A DNA stretch of 11,222 bases from an uncultured Lachnospiraceae bacterium (GCA_902803635.1 CADCQU010000189.1:1-11222), one strand, 5' to 3'. Counted from the stretch's first letter, positions 1 through 8,400 are shown. The notes: generated by a model from the letters alone, not told the origin. Made by a program: numbers and translations.

Positions 1-1
1 C

Positions 2-294
2 GAATCGAAAGAATTTGCTGAAGCTGTAAACGGGAGCAGCCATTATTTTGTCATCGTGACGAGGGAAAATCTTGAGATGCTTCCCATTAGCGTAACGGAG
101 GTGTATGGAATCCGCAGTTCTGGGAAATATGGGTCTCTCGCTCCTGTGTATCATGAAATGTATCGTATTTAACCGGAACCTGAGAGGCTGCCAGAAGAAA
201 AATTGAACCGGAAATCATTATTACCGAAGATAGCCAAGCAGGATTCTTGTTTTTTTATGATGTTGCGGTAAGACATGGCCTACAGTGCAAGTGA
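2..294 (+). pseudogene. Decayed 3' part of a conserved hypothetical protein gene (partial)
   Basis: The window opens inside a reading frame (codons from base 2) that runs 56 residues and includes HYFVIVTRENLEMLP and VYGIRSSGKYG, ending at TAA 170-172. The same frame then continues protein-like for about a dozen codons (PEPERLPEEKL). After the five-A run at 198-202 the sense moves to another frame, KIEPEIIITEDSQAGFLFF and onward, ending at TGA 292-294. From memory, the pattern (LP-SV-E-YGI--SGKY, then a hydrophobic strand followed by EDS--G--FF) resembles a widespread Firmicutes/phage protein of unknown function, sometimes misnamed translation initiation factor 2, in which these blocks lie in one chain. 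One nonsense change plus one lost base in the A run would explain the layout, and the family's usual tail after the cysteine near 288 appears missing. The 5' part is outside the window. Function is unknown. Alternatively the gene simply ends at 172 and the rest is intergenic. Confidence 0.55.
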
Positions 295-312
295 GGAGTA
301 GGGGGAGACGAA

Positions 313-1167
313 ATGATTGGTGCGATTATTGGTGATATTGCTGGTTCGAGGTTTGAATGGCATAATTACAAGTCAAAAAAGATTTCGCTGTTCAACAAAA
401 AGTGCCGGCCGACGGATGACAGCGTGATGTCCCTGGCGGTTGCGAAGGCAATCCTTGCCTGTGAAGGGAATTACGAGGAGCTTTCTGCAAATGCAATTGC
501 GTGCATGCAGGAGCTTGGGCGGATTTATAAGGATGCCGGTTACGGAGGGTCATTTTACAAATGGCTCTTTACGGAGAATCCGCAGCCGTACAATAGTTAT
601 GGAAATGGCGCCGGAATGCGGGTCGGGCCTTGTGGCTTTGCGGCGAAGACGCTGGAGGAGGCGAAGGAGCTGGCGGCGAAGGTGACGAGGGTAAGCCACG
701 ACCATCCGGAAGGAATGAAGGGGGCGGAGGCGATTGCTGTTGCTGTTTTTCTTGCAAAAAGCGGGAAAAGCAAAGAGGAGATAAGAACCTTCATCGAGGA
801 AAACTATTACAAGATCGAGTTCACGCTCGATGGGATTCGAAAGAAGTATACATTTGACGTTTCCTGCCAGGGTTCCGTACCGGTTGCTCTGGAGGCGTTT
901 TTTGAGGCAAATGACTTCGAGGACGCCATCCGCAACGCGATTTCGGTTGGCGGGGACAGCGATACAATCGCGGCCATGGCCGGGGCTGTTGCCGAGGCGT
1001 TCTATGGAATTCCGGAAAATGTAATAAGGTCGGCCATCCCTTACCTTGATCGCCAGGAGATGGAAATATTGTGCACTTTTGAAAAGAAATTCCCGTCTAA
1101 AGCGGTGGCGGAGGATGGTGGGGCGGTGAAAACCGTTTTTGACGTTCTTAATGTATTTGAGAAATAA
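313..1167 (+). CDS. ADP-ribosylglycohydrolase (DraG/ARH) family protein
   Basis: 284 residues, complete. DraG/ARH-fold enzymes remove ADP-ribose from proteins or small molecules using two metal ions, usually magnesium or manganese. The family signatures are present in order: the N-terminal GAIIGDIAGSRFE block (residues 3-15), metal-binding TDDS (34-37), YGNGAGMRV (96-104), HDHPEG (129-134), and C-terminal GGDSDTIAAMAGAVAEA (213-229), whose D215, D217 and T218 match the second metal site. The length is normal for a single-domain member, and no signal peptide or membrane segment is seen, so it should be cytoplasmic. The ATG is preceded by a G-rich GGGGGAG ribosome site. No nitrogenase gene or ADP-ribosyltransferase is visible nearby, so a dinitrogenase-reductase role is unlikely and the substrate cannot be assigned. 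It is followed after 20 bases by the lipoprotein gene and probably shares its transcript. Family assignment is secure; substrate is not. Confidence 0.93.
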   Translation: MIGAIIGDIAGSRFEWHNYKSKKISLFNKKCRPTDDSVMSLAVAKAILACEGNYEELSANAIACMQELGRIYKDAGYGGSFYKWLFTENPQPYNSYGNGAGMRVGPCGFAAKTLEEAKELAAKVTRVSHDHPEGMKGAEAIAVAVFLAKSGKSKEEIRTFIEENYYKIEFTLDGIRKKYTFDVSCQGSVPVALEAFFEANDFEDAIRNAISVGGDSDTIAAMAGAVAEAFYGIPENVIRSAIPYLDRQEMEILCTFEKKFPSKAVAEDGGAVKTVFDVLNVFEK

Positions 1168-1187
1168 GGGAATCGAGGAGTAGACAA

Positions 1188-2177
1188 ATGAAAAAAGGTA
1201 GGATTGTTTGGGCGGTGGCACTTGTTTTGTGTATGCTTTTTACTGGCTGTTCGTCTGTCACACCGCAGTCGGGAGCTTCGAGTGCAAGTAAAGTAGAGGG
1301 GGATTCACTGGGCGAAACGGAGTATGCCTGTGACGTGATTCCCTTGAGCCGAAACAATGTGGAACTGCATTTGGATCGGATGATAGTTAAGGGCACCGAG
1401 CCGGAAAAGAATATCCTGCTCATACATGGCGTTACCTACTCCTCGCATGAATTTGACGTGGATTATAAAGATTACAGTCTTGTACGGCGGCTTGCGCGGG
1501 AGGGGTATGCCGTTTGGCGGCTCGATATCGCGGGCTTCGGACAGTCGGAAGAGGTTACGGATGGGTTTCTACCCGATTCCGATTACGCTGCGGAGGACAT
1601 CAATGCCGCCGTGGAAAAAATCGTGGAGCAAAGCGGGAAGGAGAAAATCGACCTTCTTGGATGGAGCTGGGGCACGGTGACGACCTCGCGCTTTGCTGCG
1701 AAATATCCGGAGCATGTCAATCGGCTGGTGCTGTATGCGCCAATCCTGAGCGGGATAGGAGAATATGAAGTCAGCGAGGCGTTCCACCACAATACCTGGG
1801 AGCACGCCGCGGACGATTTTCAGCACGGGGAGGACGGCGGCTTTGACCTTTCGATTACAGAACCGGAGATGATCGAGATGTTCTGCTCAAGCTGCTGGCA
1901 TTACGACAGGGAACACAGCCCCAACAGCGGGAGAAGAGACATTTGCATCGATCCTTCCAAGAAGCTGATTGACTTGGCGGCGATTACGATGCCTACGCTG
2001 GTCATCTGCGGAGGCAGCGACCCGTACCTTAACTATGAACTTGTCAATTCTTCCCTGAGCGAGCTTCCCGAAGGATCTTCCCTGAAGGTTATCGACGGCG
2101 GAGCGCACGTGGTTATGTATGAAAAGCCGTATTCTCAGGAGTTTCAGGAAGCATTGACTGAGTTTTTAAGTAAGTAA
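1188..2177 (+). CDS. Alpha/beta-hydrolase fold lipoprotein
   Basis: 329 residues. The N-terminus is a lipoprotein signal: charged KK-R, a hydrophobic stretch (about 7-18) and lipobox F-T-G-C with Cys21 as the expected lipidated residue, so the mature protein should be anchored outside the membrane. A short Ser/Ala-rich linker (about 22-40) precedes an alpha/beta-hydrolase domain. Visible catalytic features are the oxyanion-hole HG (80-81), the nucleophile elbow G-W-S-W-G (Ser160), a candidate acid Asp278 in GGSDPY, and His307 in GGAHVV. The family covers esterases, lipases, peptidases and other hydrolases, and the sequence does not tell which. A cap region rich in His, Trp and Cys (about 195-250) probably shapes substrate choice. 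GAGGAG at 1175-1180 lies seven bases before the ATG. The gene sits 20 bases after the glycohydrolase gene and 26 bases before the helicase gene, consistent with an operon, although no functional link to DNA repair is evident. Confidence 0.9.
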   Translation: MKKGRIVWAVALVLCMLFTGCSSVTPQSGASSASKVEGDSLGETEYACDVIPLSRNNVELHLDRMIVKGTEPEKNILLIHGVTYSSHEFDVDYKDYSLVRRLAREGYAVWRLDIAGFGQSEEVTDGFLPDSDYAAEDINAAVEKIVEQSGKEKIDLLGWSWGTVTTSRFAAKYPEHVNRLVLYAPILSGIGEYEVSEAFHHNTWEHAADDFQHGEDGGFDLSITEPEMIEMFCSSCWHYDREHSPNSGRRDICIDPSKKLIDLAAITMPTLVICGGSDPYLNYELVNSSLSELPEGSSLKVIDGGAHVVMYEKPYSQEFQEALTEFLSK

Positions 2178-2203
2178 GTATATGTCGGGAAGGAGGGGAC
2201 CAG

Positions 2204-5200
2204 GTGGCGAACCAGGAGAAAAAGAAGATACGCATTTCGGTTCGCACTCTGGTGGAGTTCCTGCTTCGGAGTGGTGATCTGGACCGGAGGACCGGCGGTG
2301 TGGCGGATAAGGAGGCGATGCTGGCAGGGGGCCGCATGCACCGGAAAATTCAGAAGGAGAGCGGTGGCGATTACCGAGCGGAGGTGCCCCTGGCCGAGGA
2401 AGCGGAGCTGGGATCATTTGTCATGCGTGTTGAGGGACGTGCGGATGGAATTTATACCAAGGATTTGAAGGAATTTTCAAAGCAGGCTTTCCGCACAGCC
2501 GCCGAGGGAATTGAGGACAACACGCTTTTTTTGGTACGTGAAAACGAAATAAAAGAAGAACTCTCAACGAAAAAATCATCCGGAGACAAGTGTACTCCGA
2601 AAGGTTCGATGGGAATGGAATCGACCGCATCTCAGCAGGGAAAGGACAAGGAATCGACCGCATCTCAGCAGGGAACAAACAAGGAATCGACCGATTCAGA
2701 GCAAGGAGCGGAGAAAAATGCGGACGTATCCTTGCAGGAAAGTGAAGAAACGGAGGAAACACTGTCTTTGTTGCAGCGTATGGGCGTGGACGGGGCGAGG
2801 CGATCCGAGAAGAACTTGTCCGTGGTGGATGAGATTAAGGGAATGTATCTGGAGCCCTCCCTGCTCGACGGACCGGTTCCGGTGCATTTGGCGCAGGCAA
2901 AGTGCTACGCGGCGATGCTGGCAAATGCCGAAAATTTGCCGGAGGTGGGCATTTGCATGACCTATGTGCAGCTGGAAAATGAGCACCTTAGGAGGTTTTT
3001 CTTCCTGTATACAAATGAGGAGCTTCGCGGCTGGTTCGACGCGCTCCTCGCGGAGTGGGAGAAGTGGGCTACTTGGAAGGCGGACTGGGAGCGGACGCGG
3101 GATGCCTCGATGGAGACGCTGACCTTCCCATTTCCGTACCGCGAGGGGCAGCGGGGCCTTGTGGCGGCGGTCTACCGCACCATCGAGCGCGGGGGCGAGC
3201 TCTTCCTCATGGCCCCGACAGGCACGGGAAAGACGCTCGCGACGGTTTACCCGGCGGTTCGCTCGCTCCGGGAAGGCTGCGCAGAGCGCATTTTTTATCT
3301 CACGGCCAAGAACCAGACTCTTGCGGTTGCCTGGGAGGCCTTCTCCATTCTCCGGGAGCACGGCCTCAGGCTGAAGGTCGTGCGCATCACCGCCCGCGAC
3401 AAGGCCTGCTTCCTGTCTACGCCCACCTGTGACCCCGACCATTGTCCGTATGCGAAGGGACATTTCGATCGGATCAACGAGGTCGTGTTTTCCATGCTGA
3501 ACGGTAAACGAATTTCCGGCTGCGCAATTGGGAAGCAGAACGAAATAATGCTTCCTTTGGAGGAGCAAAGTGACGAAGAATTCCGTCAGCAGTTGGCGAA
3601 AACCAATGGGATGCTTCACCCAGAAAAGACTTCTGCGGGGACGACAGTGCCTTGCAACAAGACAAGCCCTGACAAGAAACAGGAGCACCGCAATATTATT
3701 CCGTATAATAAGGACAAAAACGGATATACGGACAAATGCGAGGCGGATTTTTTCGATTTATCTCACATCCGCGAGGTGGCGGAGGCGGCGAAGGTCTGCC
3801 CCTTCGAGCTGGCGTTGGAGCTTTCGTCGTGGTGCGATGCGATTCTCTGCGATTATAACTACGCATTTGACCCACATGCGTATCTTCGGCGTTTCTTCGG
3901 GGAAAATGCGGACGGCGGGAGCGTGCTCCTCGTGGACGAGGCTCATAACTTGGTCGAACGAGGGCGGTCGATGTATTCCGCCATGCTTTCCAAGGCAAAT
4001 GTTCTCGCCGCGAAGAAGGTTCTGAAAACGGCCCGTCCGAAGGCGGCGAGGGCGTTGGAGAAGCTGAACAAGTCCCTGCTCGCTCTACAGAAAACGCTGC
4101 CGGAGGAGAATGCTGAGAATGTACGGAACAATCAAAAATGCCGGATTCTCTCGCCGGCTTGGCTGTCCGGGGAGGGGGAAGCCGACGGAAAATTCGAGCA
4201 TGGCACGGTATTTGATACAGAGGAGACCATAGGTAGGAAGGAAGCTGCGCTCAAGACTGTATCTCTAAGGACGTTTTCTTTTTTAACAGGTGGTGCCGAA
4301 AAAAGAGTTTTGTCTGAAGAGAAAGGGAAGATGGTCGATGCAGTCCCATCAGGCCGGGAACAGCTTCAAACAGTGTATACAAATGCCCTCCGCGCAGTCG
4401 CCGAGTTGGATGCTTTCTTTAAGGAGGAGCGGGGTTCGCATTTGCGGGAGGAAGTGCTCGATTTTTACTTCGAACTGCGGACATTTGTCGATACTTTCGA
4501 GGCCATGCAGGAGGATTATATCGCTTACGGGGCCATGGACGAGGACAAGCATTTCTTCTTTGAGCTTTTCTGCGCGGATCCTTCAAGGCGACTCACGGAA
4601 ATGGCCGAGCGGGCGGGAGCTGCCATTTTCTTTTCGGCGACGCTTCTCCCCATCGACTATTATCGGAGGCTCCTCACGACCCACGAAAATGTCCCCGCCA
4701 TCTACGCGAAGTCTGCATTTGACGAGAAAAACAGACTTGTACTCATCGGACGGGGCGTGACCACGCGGTACAAGGACCGCGGGATCGCCATGTACCGCAA
4801 AATCGCCGGCTATATTCGCGCACTTGCACGTGGGAAGGTCGGGAACTACCTTGCTTTTTTCCCTTCTTATCAGTTGCTTTATGAGGTGCTCAAAGTTTAC
4901 CGGGAGGAATTTGACGAGCAGGGGATTAATTTCGTCGCACAGGGGCGGGGCATGGACGAGCTGGGCCGCGAAATCTTTATGGAGAATTTCTACGAGGACC
5001 CCAGGGAGAGCCTTGTTGGATTCTGCGTGATGGGCGGGATGTTCGCCGAAGGCATCGACCTTACGGGAACGCGCCTCATCGGGGCGGTCATCGTCGGTAC
5101 CGGCCTCCCGCAGGTCGGCTTCCAGACGGAGCTTTTGCGGAGATATTTTGCGGAGCTTTCCCTCGATGGTTTCCAGACCGCCTACCAGATCCCCGGCATG

Positions 5201-5389
5201 AGCAAGGTCCTGCAGGCGGGCGGTCGCGTCATCCGCACCGCCACCGACCGGGGCGTCATTTTGCTCCTCGACGACCGCTTCATAGAGGCCTCCACACGGC
5301 AAATGTTCCCCCGCGAGTGGGCGGGGGCACGCATTTGCCGCGAGGAGGAGCTGCCGAGGGTGCTGGCGGAGTTTTGGGAGGGAGGATGA
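2204..5389 (+). CDS. PD-(D/E)XK nuclease / XPD-DinG-type Fe-S DNA helicase fusion, with large insertions
   Basis: 1061 residues. The start is GTG at 2204, set by AGGAGGGG at 2191-2198 and by the N-terminal block IRISVRTLVEFLLRSGDLD, which I recall from clostridial homologues. The N-terminal nuclease domain resembles Cas4/AddB nucleases: H46, D81 in GRADG, E210-I-K212, and Q231-x3-Y235. The helicase core is superfamily 2: Walker A APTGTGKT (337-344), DEAH (578-581), SAT (811-813) and motif VI QAGGRVIR (1004-1011). Cys402, Cys409, Cys414 and Cys532 are candidate ligands of the Fe-S cluster typical of XPD/DinG enzymes. The likely role is ATP-driven 5'-3' unwinding coupled to cutting of damaged or branched DNA in the cytoplasm. 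Homologues as I recall them are roughly 780-800 residues; the excess lies in three hydrophilic insertions (about 95-200, 436-520, 636-715) that leave all motifs intact. The gene converges on sbcC 20 bases away. Family is secure; biological role is inferred. Confidence 0.93.
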   Translation: MANQEKKKIRISVRTLVEFLLRSGDLDRRTGGVADKEAMLAGGRMHRKIQKESGGDYRAEVPLAEEAELGSFVMRVEGRADGIYTKDLKEFSKQAFRTAAEGIEDNTLFLVRENEIKEELSTKKSSGDKCTPKGSMGMESTASQQGKDKESTASQQGTNKESTDSEQGAEKNADVSLQESEETEETLSLLQRMGVDGARRSEKNLSVVDEIKGMYLEPSLLDGPVPVHLAQAKCYAAMLANAENLPEVGICMTYVQLENEHLRRFFFLYTNEELRGWFDALLAEWEKWATWKADWERTRDASMETLTFPFPYREGQRGLVAAVYRTIERGGELFLMAPTGTGKTLATVYPAVRSLREGCAERIFYLTAKNQTLAVAWEAFSILREHGLRLKVVRITARDKACFLSTPTCDPDHCPYAKGHFDRINEVVFSMLNGKRISGCAIGKQNEIMLPLEEQSDEEFRQQLAKTNGMLHPEKTSAGTTVPCNKTSPDKKQEHRNIIPYNKDKNGYTDKCEADFFDLSHIREVAEAAKVCPFELALELSSWCDAILCDYNYAFDPHAYLRRFFGENADGGSVLLVDEAHNLVERGRSMYSAMLSKANVLAAKKVLKTARPKAARALEKLNKSLLALQKTLPEENAENVRNNQKCRILSPAWLSGEGEADGKFEHGTVFDTEETIGRKEAALKTVSLRTFSFLTGGAEKRVLSEEKGKMVDAVPSGREQLQTVYTNALRAVAELDAFFKEERGSHLREEVLDFYFELRTFVDTFEAMQEDYIAYGAMDEDKHFFFELFCADPSRRLTEMAERAGAAIFFSATLLPIDYYRRLLTTHENVPAIYAKSAFDEKNRLVLIGRGVTTRYKDRGIAMYRKIAGYIRALARGKVGNYLAFFPSYQLLYEVLKVYREEFDEQGINFVAQGRGMDELGREIFMENFYEDPRESLVGFCVMGGMFAEGIDLTGTRLIGAVIVGTGLPQVGFQTELLRRYFAELSLDGFQTAYQIPGMSKVLQAGGRVIRTATDRGVILLLDDRFIEASTRQMFPREWAGARICREEELPRVLAEFWEGG
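2618..2716 (+). repeat. Three tandem 33-bp repeats inside the helicase gene
   Basis: Three head-to-tail 33-bp units encode ESTASQQGKDK, ESTASQQGTNK and ESTDSEQGAEK (residues 139-171). Units 1 and 2 differ at only three of 33 bases; unit 3 is more diverged. In the same 11-residue phase the flanks are weaker copies: KEELSTKKSSG, DKCTPKGSMGM before, NADVSLQESEE after, keeping Ser or Pro at position 5. The array lies between nuclease residue D81 and the E-I-K motif at 210-212, a distance I expect to be short in relatives. The frame is preserved because the unit is a multiple of three. It is predicted to be a disordered, polar linker. Confidence 0.9.
3557..3721 (+). repeat. Degenerate 33-bp-period insertion in the helicase Fe-S region
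   Basis: Between Cys414 and Cys532 of the helicase, residues 452-506 can be read as five loose 11-residue units: LEEQSDEEFRQ, QLAKTNGMLHP, EKTSAGTTVPC, NKTSPDKKQEH and RNIIPYNKDKN. KTS recurs exactly 11 residues apart, and position 5 is S, T, A, P, P. The surrounding insertion (about 436-520) is polar and unlike the flanking conserved segments (CPYAKGHFDRIN before, VCPFELALELS after), which in relatives I recall being separated by only some 20-30 residues. The repeat character is much weaker than at 2618-2716 and may be partly chance. Confidence 0.4.
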
Positions 5390-5416
5390 TTTTGAGAAAA
5401 ATAGGGAAATCATCCT
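5383..5416. terminator. Palindrome between convergent helicase and sbcC genes, overlapping both stop codons
   Basis: A perfect 10-bp inverted repeat, AGGATGATTT (5383-5392) and AAATCATCCT (5407-5416), encloses a 14-base A/G-rich loop. The left arm contains the helicase TGA (5387-5389) and the right arm contains the sbcC stop (TGA on the minus strand, 5412-5410). Its place between two convergent genes suggests a shared bidirectional transcription end. No long T-run follows on either strand, so it is not a textbook intrinsic terminator. It may act as an RNA 3'-end stabiliser instead. Confidence 0.55.
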
Positions 5417-8400
5417 ACGAGGATTTCTACTTTGCTGCCGCCGCTTTTTTCCTTGGTGACGACGATTTGCTTGTCGATTCGTTCCTTGAGCTCGGCGACG
5501 TGGGAAATGATGCCGACGAGGCGGTTGCTCTCGGTGAGGTCCTGCAGGGCTCGGATGGCCTGACGGAGGGATTCCTCATCGAGGGAGCCGAAGCCCTCGT
5601 CGACGAACATGGTGTCGAGACGGATGCCCCCCGCCGAGGACTGGATTTCGTCCGAAAGACCGAGGGCAAGGCAGAGCGAGGCCTTGAAGGACTCCCCGCC
5701 GGAGAGGGTTTTCACGTTGCGCAGAGTACCATTGTAGTGGTCGAGGACGTCGAGTTCGAGGCCGTACTGGTGCTGTTTATCTGTGGCCTCTTTCCGGCGG
5801 CGGAGCTCGTACTGGCTGTCGGTCATGGCCAGAAGCCGCCGGTTCGCGCGGGCGATGATGCGATCAAAGTAGGTCGTCTGGACATAGGTCTCAAGCATGA
5901 TCCTTTCTCTGCCTTTCAGAGCTCCGTTCGCGGTGTCGGAGAGGGTACTGACCCACTGGGATTTGCGCTCCAGATTGGCAAGCTCGGTCGCTCCTTTCGA
6001 GATGTTTTCCAACAGCTTCTGGTTGTTGCTTAAGCGGATGGAGAGTTGCGTGCTTGCTTTCTTCTCCTCTCCATCGCGCGTCTCCCATGCAGTTTTTTCA
6101 GCGAGAAGTGAAGCTTTTTCCGGTACTTTTTTCCCTTCCGTCTGCTCACGGAGCGCATCCTCTTTTTTAGCAATTTGTTCACGGAGCTGTTCTGCTTTGG
6201 CTTTCATTTCTCCTAGTTCTTTTTGTCCCTTGTTTAATACCTCTTCAGCAGTTTTTATTGCAGCTTCCAGACGTGTCTTTTTCTCCTCATCCTTCGATTG
6301 TTGCTCGATAGCCTCCTTTTCGCTGGCAAATGTCAGATCCCGGGAGAGGGTGTCAATTTCGACCTGACGAGCGTTTTGTTCTTTGGAAAGATTCTCCTTC
6401 TGCGTGGTTTTTTCTTGCAGATCATTTTCCAGCGTCGCAAGCTTTTCCACATCCTCTGGAATCTGTTTGTCTAAGAAATCCCGACGGGCGAGGCGGTCGT
6501 TCTCAAGCTTGATCTTTTCTTCGATTTCGTCAATCAGAAGTCTAGCTTCGTCCTGGCTCTTCTTGGTAGCTTCAAGAAGAGAGGGAAGAGCACTATCAAT
6601 TCGAACTTTACGATAGAGAATCGTGCTGGCAAGGTCTTCCCCACTCGTTGGAATAGAGTTGTCATTATCCAACAAACGGGAAGATGTAGTAGCTCCGAGT
6701 TCTTTCGGAGACGAAAGAAGAGTATCTTCCGTCAATTCAGAACTCGAAGAAAGGACAGCCTCTTTGTATAAAGGATTCGAAGGGCGAGCATTTTCCGTGT
6801 ATTCAAAATGCGAAGAGAAAGAATTCTCAGCATTGACAGGGAATGAGGAAGCAATGTTGTCTGGAACCACGGAGAAAGCCGGAATCTCAGCATCGCAGAG
6901 GGAGGGAAGCATCGCGTCGCAGAAGGAGAGCTGCTCCAACATCTGGGCGAGCTGTCCGTCAAGGCGGCTGACGGCGTCACTGCAGGTGTTATAGCTCTTT
7001 TCTGCCGTTTCCACCGCGTTTAGGATGGCGGTTCGCTGTCTTTCCATTTCCGCCTTCGCCTTCTCGGCGACGGAGCGGTTCTGGTAGTTTAGCTTTTGCG
7101 CCAGAGCCGTTATCTGGCTTTCCAGCTCGCCTTTTTTCGTGGTGTGGGATGCAATGGCTGTGCGGATGTTTTCCAGGTTTTTCTGGATCGTGACAAATGC
7201 GCTCTCCAGAGCGGGCTGGCTTTTTTCCAGGACTTCCTTGTGGTCGATACGGGCATTCTCTGTTTTTAGTTGCTCTTCAAGAGAGACCTTGGAAGAACGA
7301 ATTTCCTTTTGTAACGCAGCGAGCCGAGTATTTGCCTCCTCGAAGGGGCAGGCATTCAGAAGCTCGGAGAGGAGTCCATCGATTTCCTTACGCTTGGCTG
7401 TCAAAGTTGCGTTAAGCTCTCCAGCCGTCTTACTGGCGGCCTCCATTGCCGCGGTATCGTCCTTCGCTTTTTTCTCGACAGCCTCCAGTTCCGCCTCGGT
7501 GGGAGCTTCGGGCGACAAATGCGCGGGCAGGGGATGGGAGAGAGAACCGCAGACAGGGCAGGGCTGCCCTTCCTGCAGGGTTTGCGCCAAAAGGCCCGCC
7601 TGCTCATCCAAAAAGGCCCGGTGCAATGTCTGGTAGGTTTGCTGACTGGCATCGGCAGTTTCTTTCGCTTTCAGGTATTGCGACTGCGCAGTTTCAAAAT
7701 TGCCCTGTAGTTCTGCGTGACTCTCTAAAGCCTTCTTTAGCTTTTCCAGCCGGGGTTCTTTGTCCTGAAGTTGAGTAAGTTGTCCATTAAGCTTCTCGCG
7801 CATTTCCCCCGCATTTGCAAGTGCCTGTAACTCTTCCTTACAGTCGTTTCTGGCTTTCTCGTGCTTCGCAAGGTTTTGGGCTTCTGTGGTTTCCGCATCT
7901 AAAGCCGTTGTAAGGGCTGTTTTGGTTGTTTGAAGGCTCTCCTGAAGTGTTTTAAGTCTGTCATACTCCGGTAGTTCGGCTTCGATTTGGCTTATCTTTG
8001 TCTGGAGCTTGTCCGCCTCGGGCTGCTTTTTCCGTGCCTCTTCCAGCTTCGCAGCCTTAACTTCCAAATCAAAATCTTGCATTTTCTTTTTTTTGGAGAG
8101 GGTGGAATAATCGGTAAGCTGCCCATGTTGCTTTTTGGCCTCCCCAAGCTTGTTTTCAGCTTCTTTTTTCTGTCCTTCAAGCTGCGCCTTCGCCTCCCCG
8201 GCATTTTCGAGGGAGGTGCGCTCGGTTCGCAGAGCTTCGAGGGCTTCCTTGGCGGTTGTCAGGGCGGCCTCTGCCGCAATCCGATTCGTTTCAGCAGCAG
8301 AGAGTGTTGCGACTCCTTTTTCCTGTTCCTTTCGAAGCGCATCGCGTTTCTTGTAATTCGGAAGCTGTGCCTCGCGAGTGGTGATGGTTTTTCCGAGCAG

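Noticed and set aside
550..1221. Minus-strand frame of 223 codons opposite the glycohydrolase gene
   Set aside because: The plus-strand gene carries every DraG signature; the opposite frame has no motif or ribosome site.
2618..2716. CRISPR array
   Set aside because: The 33-bp units are directly adjacent without spacers, in frame and translated inside a helicase gene.
2696..3688. Long minus-strand frame (330 codons) opposite the helicase
   Set aside because: It is antisense to helicase motifs including Walker A, is Arg/His/Leu-rich as expected for an antisense shadow, and resembles no family I know.
5317..6033. Long plus-strand reading frame (238 codons) opposite the 3' end of sbcC
   Set aside because: It lies antisense to the conserved SbcC C-terminal ATPase lobe, has no ribosome site, and its composition mirrors the codon bias of the opposite strand.
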